The translations under genes and the position numbers were made by a program. The notes beneath the pieces are model-generated. The model saw only the letters and a program-made list of their open reading frames with translations. It ran no database searches and was not told where the DNA came from. This document shows, piece by piece, positions 1 through 5,016 of a stretch of DNA of 5,097 nt (position 1 is its first letter; each line of letters begins with the position of its first letter). The stretch comes from an uncultured Trueperaceae bacterium (GTDB lineage Bacteria > Deinococcota > Deinococci > Deinococcales > Trueperaceae), in the NCBI GenBank assembly GCA_937911855.1, contig CALDPK010000148.1:1-5097 (forward strand), read 5' to 3'.

Positions 1-98
1 GACGCCGTCGATGATGCCGGGGTAGTTGTTGGCCAGCAGGAGCTGCTGCATGGTGCCCGCGGAGGCGCCGAAGCCCATCGTGAAGCGCGGCGTGTACC
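1..98 (-). CDS. Fragment of a DUF6351-type alpha/beta-hydrolase-like protein
   Basis: The minus strand reads RYTPRFTMGFGASAG (about 98 down to 55) followed by TMQQLLLANNYPGIIDGV, running off the window edge. The glycine/serine-rich elbow, then a QQ-containing helix and a YPG(I/L)(I/L)DG segment, recalls the nucleophile-elbow region of DUF6351 proteins (secreted, tannase/esterase-like, function poorly known). Only about 32 codons are present, with no start or stop. The frame differs from that of the neighbouring receiver and livH pieces. Identity stops near position 98, and from about 80 onward the plus strand also fits an EboE-like protein, so this piece is cut by a junction. The family call rests on remembered motif shape. 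Another alpha/beta hydrolase is possible. Confidence 0.5.
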
Positions 99-175
99 GG
101 CCGGACTGGTCGGAGGATGCGCGGCTCGCCTACACGTTCGACCTCATGCACATCCTCGCGGGCCTCATCGAGACC
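80..175 (+). pseudogene. EboE-like (metabolite traffic protein) fragment
   Basis: The plus strand reads VKRGVYRPDWSEDARLAY then TFDLMHILAGLIE. The pattern VK..VYxPDWxxxARLAYTxxL..ILA is what I recall from EboE, the sugar-phosphate-isomerase-like TIM-barrel protein of the eboABCDEF locus, which is implicated in moving a prenylated metabolite across the cell envelope. Only about 32 codons are recognisable. Upstream, the expected FPYG.FHG-type segment is missing and the DNA instead encodes the hydrolase fragment on the other strand. Downstream, from about 152, the minus strand becomes a receiver domain. It cannot be a functional gene in this arrangement. A different xylose-isomerase-like TIM-barrel family is an alternative. 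Confidence 0.45.
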
Positions 176-292
176 GCCGAGCCCGGTGTGGGCCACGCGC
201 ACTTCATGACCGGACCGCTCGCTCAGGTACATTGCAAGTCCGTTGGCCAGATCTTCGTTGTCGTCGATGATGAGCAGCTTCTGGCCCGATGC
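155..292 (-). pseudogene. Response-regulator receiver (REC) domain, N-terminal fragment
   Basis: The minus strand reads GQKLLIIDDNEDLANGLAMY then LSERSGHEVRVAHTGLGGLDEARE. This is the start of a CheY-like receiver: a hydrophobic beta strand, the acidic DD pair that binds Mg2+, helix 1, the (S)GHEV turn, and beta2 leading to the A(H/D)xGxxAL helix. The segment carrying the phospho-accepting Asp at the end of beta3 should follow EARE, but the sequence changes there to a plus-strand EboE-like match. About 45 residues remain, so the fragment cannot be phosphorylated. Because coding continues without a stop upstream of GQK, it may come from a receiver inside a hybrid kinase or a multi-domain regulator, or the upstream residues may simply belong to the next chimeric piece. 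Confidence 0.7.
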
Positions 293-299
293 GTCGGCG

Positions 300-487
300 G
301 CGACGAGGTTCTCGATCGCGACGAGGTCGAGCGATCCGTCTGCCTGCGGCTCGTAGATGAGGATTCCGGGCTGGAGGAAGTCCGTGTGCATTCCCATGCC
401 CTTTACTCTCGGCGAGGGCGGTTCCGTGATGCCCAGAAGGTCGGGACGGAAGAAGTGGATCCCCATGTTACCCATGGTCGCCGGCTT
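300..487 (-). pseudogene. Fragment of an uncharacterised secreted-protein family (MGIHF...YEPQADGSL motifs)
   Basis: The minus strand reads MGNMGIHFFRPDLLGI, then a proline-rich linker, HTDF, and ILIYEPQADGSLDLVAIENL. I recall this motif series (MGxHxxxPxL, then (L/I)xYEPxxDGSLxLVAVE) from a widespread family of exported hypothetical proteins with no established function. About 60 codons are present and they are in the same frame as livH upstream and the receiver piece downstream. Neither the usual N-terminal signal peptide nor a C-terminus is here. The segment replaces the part of LivH that should hold its last membrane helices, which argues against a genuine fusion. Confidence 0.5.
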
Positions 488-1336
488 GCCCATCATCTCG
501 GCCGTCTCGGGATCCTGGGAGCTGGCGCGCATGGCGCGGCCGATGCGGGTGCGCGTCACGAACAGGTGCAGCGCCGTGACCAGCACGATCAGCAGCAGCG
601 GCGTGAGGATTATCAGGTTGGTACTGAACACGGTGGTGCCGGCCACGTCGAAGCTCAGCTGGTCTGTCCACATGGTCTCGGGCCGGTACGGCGTCTGCCG
701 CTGCGAGAACGTGAGCAGCCCGAAGTTCTGCAGGAAGATCGACACCGAGATCGCGGTTATGAGCAGCGACAGGCGCGGCGCCCCCCGCAGCGGCCGGTAG
801 GCGATGCGGTCGATGGCGATGCCGACCACGCCGGTGATGAGCATGCTGAGGATGAGCGCCATGATCCAGCCGAGGCTTGAACTGCTCAGCGTGAACGTGA
901 ACGCGACGAGCGATACCGCGCCGATGCCCAGCACGACCGGGTCGGTCATCCGGCCGCGCCAGAAGGTCGCGACGAACATCACCCCGAACGAGATGAGGGC
1001 CGCAGCGAATATCGCGCCGGGCAGCGCGTAAGGCGTGTTGGTGAACAGGAAATAAGATACGAATGCGCCGACCATGAACACTTCGCCATGCGCGAAGTTG
1101 ATGAGCCGGATGATGCCGTAGACCATCGTGTAGCCGAGTGCGATGAGCGCGTAGAGGCTGCCGAGCTGCAGCGAGCTGAAGAACGCTCCGACGAATGACG
1201 CGTACGTGCGCACTTCCTGCACGTTGACCAGGTGGTGGATGCGCCAGGCGATGAGCAGCAGTATCGCCGCCGCCAGCAGCCACGGCAGCAGGCTGCGCCG
1301 CGTGCGCTGACCGCTCCTGAGTGATGTTGCCGCCAA
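488..1336 (-). CDS. livH: Branched-chain amino acid ABC transporter permease LivH (C-terminally truncated at a junction)
   Basis: This is an inner-membrane permease of the HAAT (Liv) importer family. From a TTG start, residues 60-90 include the family signature ALIALGYTMVYGIIRLIN followed by FAHGEVFMVGA. RIAYRPLRG is at 178-185, AISVSIFLQNFG at 195-206, and the cytoplasmic loop GRAMRASSQDPETAEMMG at 266-283, matching E. coli LivH GRACRACAEDLKMASLLG. TTG is chosen because AGGAG lies 6 nt upstream and no better start precedes the first membrane segment. Identity ends at residue 283; roughly 85 further residues with the last helices are expected. It lies 104 bp downstream of livJ in the same direction, so the two are a natural operon pair. 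Compared with E. coli LivH it has an N-terminal hydrophobic extension (16-30) and about 45 extra residues (about 103-150) with two further hydrophobic stretches. Confidence 0.9.
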
Positions 1337-1342
1337 GGTTTG

Positions 1343-1347
1343 CTCCT
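1343..1347 (-). promoter_or_regulatory. Ribosome binding site fixing the TTG start of livH
   Basis: The minus strand reads AGGAG, then six bases (CAAACC), then TTG. Spacing and sequence are good. The first in-frame ATG would be Met71 inside the conserved GYTMVYG signature, which would remove a membrane helix, so TTG is the better start. Confidence 0.75.
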
Positions 1348-1367
1348 GTATTCGTACTGAAACCATT

Positions 1368-1399
1368 TGCGGGGGCGGGTTGTATCTCCCGCCCCCGCA
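1368..1399 (-). promoter_or_regulatory. Perfect 12-bp GC stem-loop between livJ and livH
   Basis: On the transcribed minus strand, TGCGGGGGCGGG, an 8-nt loop (AGATACAA) and CCCGCCCCCGCA form a perfect inverted repeat with no mismatch. It starts 41 nt after the livJ stop codon and ends 31 nt before the livH TTG. No run of T follows, so it is not a canonical intrinsic terminator. In periplasmic-binding-protein operons such a hairpin commonly protects the 3' end of the binding-protein mRNA or attenuates read-through, giving more LivJ than permease. That role is inference; the hairpin itself is plain in the sequence. Confidence 0.8.
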
Positions 1400-1440
1400 G
1401 AATTCACGTGTTTACAGACCTGCCGTCAACTGTGGCAGCG

Positions 1441-2604
1441 TTACTCCGCGCCGGTGGTGCTGATGCCGAACAGCTCGCTGGTGCTCCAGGCTTCGCCGTC
1501 TTCACCGGGAACGTGCAGTTCGAAGAAGGCGATCATGCGGTCGGCCGGGGTGCCGTCGGTGCCGGCGAAGGTGATGTCACCCGAGACGCCGGGGTAACCA
1601 TCGAGGGCCTGCAGTGCGTCGCGGACTGCGACCACGTCGGTCGAGTCGGCAGCTTCGATGGCGGCCTGGAGCGCGTTGAACGAGTCAGCGCCTGAGAGCG
1701 TCCAGCCGTTGAAGTCGGTTGCCTGCGGCATTGCTTCCCTGAAGAACTCCTCGAACTCGGCTGCGCGGACGGCAGCGTCGCCCTCGAGGACGGCTGCGGT
1801 GCCGAAGCCCGTGAACATGAAGCCGTCGAACGCTTCACCGCCGGCTTCGGGGCACTGCGAGTCGTCAGCGGCGTCGGCGCCGATCACGAGCTGGTCGTAA
1901 CCCTGGCCGCGCAGCTGCGGGATGAGCGAGGCACCTTCAGCGCAGAAACCGGAGAAGTAGAAGCCGTCAGGGTTGAAGCCCTGCACGTCGGAGATCTGGG
2001 CCGAGAAGTCGACCGTGAAGGACACGTAGTCGAGGATGATGGTCTCGCCGCCAAGGGCGCGGAACTCCTCGTCGAAGAAGTTGGCCAGGCCGAATGAGTA
2101 ATCGTCGTCCTGCTGGCGGAAGATGGCCACGCGCTCGAAGCCGCGGTCTTCAGCCAGGTACCTGGCTGCCAGGCGACCCTGGTAGTCGTCGGTGTAGGTC
2201 ATGCGGAAGATGTAGTCGCCGACCTGCGTGGTGGCGGGGTTGGTGGAACCGTTGGAGATCATGATGATGCCGGCGTCCTGCAGTGGCTGTGCTGCCGGGA
2301 TGGCGTGGGTGGTGGAGATGGGTCCGATCACGGCCAGGACGCCTTCGTCGATGAACCGGTTGGCGCAGGCGACGGAGCCTTCCACCGTGCTGGCGTTGTC
2401 ACAGACGCTCAGTTCGACGGGGATCCCGTTGATGGTGGGGTTCTGCTGGTGCGCTGCTTCGACCCCTTCAAGGCTGGTGCCGCCGAGCACGGCAAAGCGG
2501 CCGGACAGCTCCAGGTTCACACCCAGACGGATGGTGTCGCCCTGTGCGGCTGCCATGCCACCGAACAACGACAATGCGAGGAGAACTACGAGTAACCGTT
2601 TCAT
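1441..2604 (-). CDS. livJ: Branched-chain amino acid ABC transporter substrate-binding protein (LivJ/LivK family)
   Basis: This is the periplasmic or exported solute receptor of a HAAT-family importer; it captures amino acids and delivers them to LivH/LivM. The 387 residues are a usual length for the family and the gene is complete. Residues 1-20 form a signal peptide (KR, a leucine-rich core, then AAAQ as cleavage site) with no lipobox Cys. The mature protein begins with IRLGVNLELSGRFAVLG, the typical type-1 periplasmic-binding fold opening. VIGPISTTHAIPAAQPL (92-108) and MISNGSTNP (115-123) form the ligand-pocket region. Cys68/Cys80 are near the position of the E. coli LivJ disulfide, and Cys221/Cys251 could form a second pair. 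The ATG at 2604 has GGAGGT 5 nt upstream and its own likely promoter. livH follows after a hairpin. The ligand is not determined by sequence: branched-chain amino acids, amides or short peptides are all seen in this family. Confidence 0.92.
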   Translation of the reverse strand: MKRLLVVLLALSLFGGMAAAQGDTIRLGVNLELSGRFAVLGGTSLEGVEAAHQQNPTINGIPVELSVCDNASTVEGSVACANRFIDEGVLAVIGPISTTHAIPAAQPLQDAGIIMISNGSTNPATTQVGDYIFRMTYTDDYQGRLAARYLAEDRGFERVAIFRQQDDDYSFGLANFFDEEFRALGGETIILDYVSFTVDFSAQISDVQGFNPDGFYFSGFCAEGASLIPQLRGQGYDQLVIGADAADDSQCPEAGGEAFDGFMFTGFGTAAVLEGDAAVRAAEFEEFFREAMPQATDFNGWTLSGADSFNALQAAIEAADSTDVVAVRDALQALDGYPGVSGDITFAGTDGTPADRMIAFFELHVPGEDGEAWSTSELFGISTTGAE

Positions 2605-2661
2605 TCCTGACCTCCGTATTTAGTCGTGCGGCACCCAGCCGCAGGATCTTTGGGTTGCATG

Positions 2662-2691
2662 ACAATAGCAATCGCCGGGTTTGTTTGTAAA
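2662..2691 (-). promoter_or_regulatory. Predicted sigma70-type promoter of livJ
   Basis: The minus strand has TTTACA (2691-2686), an 18-nt spacer, and TATTGT (2667-2662). These match the -35 consensus at 5 of 6 positions and the -10 consensus at 4 of 6. It lies in the 140-bp AT-richer gap between the peptidase stop (2745) and the livJ start (2604), so a transcript would carry a leader of roughly 50 nt. It suggests livJ-livH is a transcription unit separate from the dpp/peptidase genes. This is a visual prediction only. Confidence 0.5.
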
Positions 2692-2744
2692 GGTAGCGGT
2701 CTTTAACCATTACTGACCGGATCCAGGGTCGGGTTTGCTTGAGC

Positions 2745-3665
2745 TCAGACGAACCGCACGGTCCCCAGGTAACTCTCCTGCAAAACGTCAGTGGCGAACA
2801 CGTGATCTTCCCTGACCCGCATCCCCCTGGCCGTGGCATGGATCATGCGCTCTTTGCCGATGATGATTCCGATGTGCCCGCGGTAGCAGGCGGCGTCGCC
2901 CGGGCGGGCGTCCTCGAGCTCAACTGATTCACCTGCGGCAAACTGCTCGTCAGCGTCGCGCGGCAGCTGGTTGCCGGCCATGGCGTGGATGAGCTGCGCG
3001 AAACCGGAGCAGTCGAGTCCCCAGGCGGTGTTGCCGCCCCACACGTACGGCGCGTGCAGCAGTGCCCGTGCGTTCGTTTCGAAGTCATCCGAAACAGCCG
3101 GCACGCCTTCAGTGAGGGCGTCCTTCGGGATGAAGGCGTCCCGGCCATCGGGCAGTTTGACCATGCTGAAATCGCCGACTTCTTCCCTGACGACACGCAG
3201 CCGCTCTCCCCAGGACAGTTCCAGGAGCTTCTCTGACTGCACCCGTGGTCCGGTGTAGGCATGAGCCCGCAAGGCGGTGACGGTGTGGGTGGTCTGGTAG
3301 TCGCCGGGCACGAGCGCTGAGTCGGGCAGCCAGCCCAGGTAGTCGTCGCTGAGTGTTCGCACCAGGGTGAAGCCACCCTCGCTGGACAGTTTCTCAAGCT
3401 GGTCACCCAGCAGCACTTCGTTGAGTTGCGTGCCTGCGGCCAGCGGGGCGCCCAGCAGTGCGCTGCGCCGGGTGGCCACAACCGGGCGCGGTACGGCGTA
3501 GCGGACCACCGGGTCCAGGTCCAGCTCGGCAGCGATCTCCTGCACGGTTCCTGCGAAACGCGTCTCGGCCAGACCGGTGAGCATGCCGCCGGTCTCATGC
3601 AGCTGCAAAAGGTCATGCCTGGAGTCAAGTTCGAGCGGTGCGAGCAGTTCGGTCAGGCTGCTCAT
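2745..3665 (-). CDS. SH3b-SH3b-NlpC/P60 peptidase, YkfC-like (gamma-D-Glu/diaminopimelate endopeptidase family)
   Basis: This 306-residue, complete protein is a probable cysteine peptidase acting on peptidoglycan-derived peptides. Two bacterial SH3-like repeats occupy about 55-118 (ending GWLPDSAL) and 127-185 (ending AFIPKDAL). The C-terminal NlpC/P60 domain begins at ALLHAPYVWGGNTAWGLDCS. The catalytic Cys is Cys219 in LDCSGF, followed by His264 in GHIGI and His276 in IHATA, the Cys-His-His set expected for YkfC. Absence of a signal peptide or membrane helix implies cytoplasmic action, as for Bacillus YkfC, which trims imported murein peptides. The dipeptide permease gene lying 44 nt upstream on the same strand supports this. 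Oddly, the stretch between RPGD (255-257) and His264 is short (AACYRG), lacking the longer strand-loop common in the family. The ribosome binding site before ATG is weak (GGAAA). Confidence is high for the family and moderate for the substrate. Confidence 0.87.
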   Translation of the reverse strand: MSSLTELLAPLELDSRHDLLQLHETGGMLTGLAETRFAGTVQEIAAELDLDPVVRYAVPRPVVATRRSALLGAPLAAGTQLNEVLLGDQLEKLSSEGGFTLVRTLSDDYLGWLPDSALVPGDYQTTHTVTALRAHAYTGPRVQSEKLLELSWGERLRVVREEVGDFSMVKLPDGRDAFIPKDALTEGVPAVSDDFETNARALLHAPYVWGGNTAWGLDCSGFAQLIHAMAGNQLPRDADEQFAAGESVELEDARPGDAACYRGHIGIIIGKERMIHATARGMRVREDHVFATDVLQESYLGTVRFV

Positions 3666-3709
3666 GGTTGTTTCCGATCAGAGATTTCCATGCACAATGC
3701 TAGCCGAAG

Positions 3710-4642
3710 TCAGCGCATGCGCGGGTCCAGCGCGTCGCGCAGCTGGTCACCCAGGAAGTTGAAGGCGATGACCACTGTCGCGATGGCCAGGCCCGGGAAG
3801 ACGCTCATCCACCAGGCGTCCTGGAAGAAGGCGCGGGAGTCGAAGAGCATCCGGCCCCACGACGGCTCGGGCGGCTGCACGCCCAGGCCGAGGAAGGACA
3901 GCGAGGCCTCGGACAGGATCGCGAAGGCGAGCGAGAGCGAGGTCTGCACGATGATCGGGGCGGAGATGTTGGGCAGCACGTGGGCGAACATCTGCCGCCA
4001 CGGGCTGGCCCCCAGCGACTTCGAGGCCCGCACGTAGGTCTCCGTGCGGACCGAGAGCGCGCTGGCCCTGGTCACCCGGGCGAAGACCGGGATGTAGACG
4101 ACGCCGATCGCGATCGTCGCCGTCGTCACCCCCGGGCCGAGGATGGCCACGATCGCCATCGCGAGCAGCATCTCCGGGAAGGCGAAGAGGACGTCCTGGC
4201 CGCGCATGATGATCGTGTCCAGCCAGCCGCCGAAGAAGCCGGCCAGCAGGCCCAGCCCCACGCCGGCCACCAGCGCGATCGACACCGCGATGACCGACAC
4301 CCGCACCGACACCGACGCCGAGGCGATGACCCGGGAGAGGACGTCGCGGCCCAGCTCGTCGGTGCCGAACCAGTGCTGCGTCGACGGCGGCTGCAACCGG
4401 GCCGAGATGTTGATCTCGTTGATGCCGTAGGGCGCGATCCACTGCCCGAGAAGGGCCAGGACCAGCACCGTGAGCAGGACGAGGATGGAGATCACGGCCA
4501 CCGGGCGGCGCAGCAGCTCGTGCATCGTGCGCCGCCAGCCGCGCGGCCCCTCCTCGATGACGACCTCCTCGCGCACGTCGTCCTCGGACAGCCTGGGCGT
4601 CTGCGGCTCCCTGGGCACGTCGTCGCGGGTCACCTCGCTCAC
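3710..4642 (-). CDS. dppC: Dipeptide/oligopeptide ABC transporter permease, DppC/OppC family
   Basis: This inner-membrane permease pairs with DppB to form the channel of a peptide importer. The 310-residue, complete protein has a charged cytoplasmic N-terminus (1-40) and an OppC_N-type first helix (47-70). HWFGTDELGRDVLSR is at 90-104. After several hydrophobic segments, the EAA loop that contacts the ATPase (ETYVRASKSLGASPWRQMFA, 201-220) is followed by HVLPN. The C-terminus has SFLGLGVQPPEPSWG, FPGLAI and the closing LGDQLRDALDPRMR. The start is GTG, overlapping the dppB stop by 4 nt (GTGA), with GGAGGT 8 nt upstream, so translation is probably coupled to dppB. Codon third positions are almost all G or C for about 288 codons, then ACA and GGT appear in the last 25, hinting at a homologous join near 3770-3800. 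The substrate (dipeptide, oligopeptide, nickel or other) cannot be told from the permease. Confidence 0.93.
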   Translation of the reverse strand: MSEVTRDDVPREPQTPRLSEDDVREEVVIEEGPRGWRRTMHELLRRPVAVISILVLLTVLVLALLGQWIAPYGINEINISARLQPPSTQHWFGTDELGRDVLSRVIASASVSVRVSVIAVSIALVAGVGLGLLAGFFGGWLDTIIMRGQDVLFAFPEMLLAMAIVAILGPGVTTATIAIGVVYIPVFARVTRASALSVRTETYVRASKSLGASPWRQMFAHVLPNISAPIIVQTSLSLAFAILSEASLSFLGLGVQPPEPSWGRMLFDSRAFFQDAWWMSVFPGLAIATVVIAFNFLGDQLRDALDPRMR

Positions 4643-5016
4643 GCGTCACCACCTCCCAGCTGGATGCGCGGGTCGACCTTGGCGTAGAGCAGGTCGACCA
4701 GCAGGTTCACGACCAGGAAGATCACCGCGATCAGCAGCACCGCCCCCTGCAGGAGCGGGAAGTCGCGGGCCCGCACCGCGTCATACACGAGCAGGCCGAG
4801 GCCCGGCCAGGCGAAGACCACCTCGACCACGATCACCCCGCCCAGGATGGCCGCGATCTGGGTGCCGACCACGGTGATGACCGGCACCAGCGCGTTGCGG
4901 ATCACGTGCCGGGTCAGCACGAGCCGGCCCGGCAGGCCCTTGGAGTTGGCGGTCCGCACGTGGTCCATCGACAGCGTCTCCAGCACCGAGGAGCGGACGT
5001 AGCGGGTGAGGATGAG
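4639..5016 (-). CDS. dppB: Dipeptide/oligopeptide ABC transporter permease, DppB/OppB family (C-terminal part only)
   Basis: About 125 C-terminal residues are present out of the usual 300 to 340. The piece begins at LILTRYVRSSVLETL and continues with the EAA-type cytoplasmic loop (DHVRTANSKGLPGRLVLTRH) and VIRNALVPVITVVG. The hallmark VEVVFAWPGLGLLVYDAV follows, then a last helix and the DPRI tail. Homology to the family ends near 5016, where the opposite strand becomes FtsH, so the N-terminal two thirds are missing because of the junction, not the window edge. Frame remains open to an ATG at 5073, but residues upstream of LILT come from antisense ftsH and are not DppB. The stop TGA overlaps the dppC GTG, the normal dppB-dppC arrangement. 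Confidence 0.9.
   Translation of the reverse strand, partial: LILTRYVRSSVLETLSMDHVRTANSKGLPGRLVLTRHVIRNALVPVITVVGTQIAAILGGVIVVEVVFAWPGLGLLVYDAVRARDFPLLQGAVLLIAVIFLVVNLLVDLLYAKVDPRIQLGGGDA
4651..4656 (-). promoter_or_regulatory. Ribosome binding site fixing the GTG start of dppC
   Basis: GGAGGT on the minus strand lies within the last codons of dppB, 8 nt before the GTG at 4642. It supports GTG as start and translational coupling through the 4-nt overlap. Confidence 0.7.

Larger units (their letters stand above)
2..1336 (-). other. Open chimeric reading frame from livH to the window edge
   Basis: The frame of livH (codons ending at positions 1 mod 3) contains no stop codon from the TTG at 1336 down to position 2, about 445 codons. 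It passes from LivH through the secreted-protein piece and the receiver piece in their own frames. It then runs out of frame through the EboE-like and DUF6351-like pieces. A gene caller would report it as one partial protein, but that product would be a composite. Any annotation transferred to the whole frame, for example a permease-response-regulator fusion, would be misleading. Confidence 0.7.

Noticed and set aside
1..500. A novel gene-shuffling, integron-like or diversity-generating system in the left mosaic
   Set aside because: There are no recombination sites, template/variable repeats, reverse transcriptase, integrase or terminal repeats. Fragments are cut inside domains and overlap by roughly k-mer lengths, which suits an assembly artefact better.
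26..880. A long plus-strand open frame of 284 codons
   Set aside because: Only about 32 codons (80-175) resemble a protein family. The rest is antisense to the receiver, secreted-protein and livH pieces, with low-complexity His/Arg/Glu-rich translation typical of a GC-rich shadow frame.
1400..1440. Promoter in the livJ-livH gap (TTGACG on the minus strand)
   Set aside because: With 17-nt spacing the -10 position reads TGAATT, a poor match, and the start would fall just before the GC hairpin. The genes look like one operon instead.
2700..2744. Intrinsic terminator after the NlpC/P60 gene
   Set aside because: The only pairing seen is a short GACC...GGTC arrangement around a GGATCC palindrome, without a strong stem or T tract.
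2745..3665. NlpC/P60 protein as a secreted cell-wall hydrolase or lipoprotein
   Set aside because: The N-terminus (MSSLTELLAPLELDSRHDLL) has no signal-peptide core, lipobox or membrane segment; a cytoplasmic YkfC-type role fits better.
3747..4687. Long overlapping frames on both strands across dppC
   Set aside because: They translate to Arg/His/Pro/Gly-rich or Asp/Arg/His-rich sequence without motifs. The DppC frame carries all family signatures; the others stay open because of extreme GC content.
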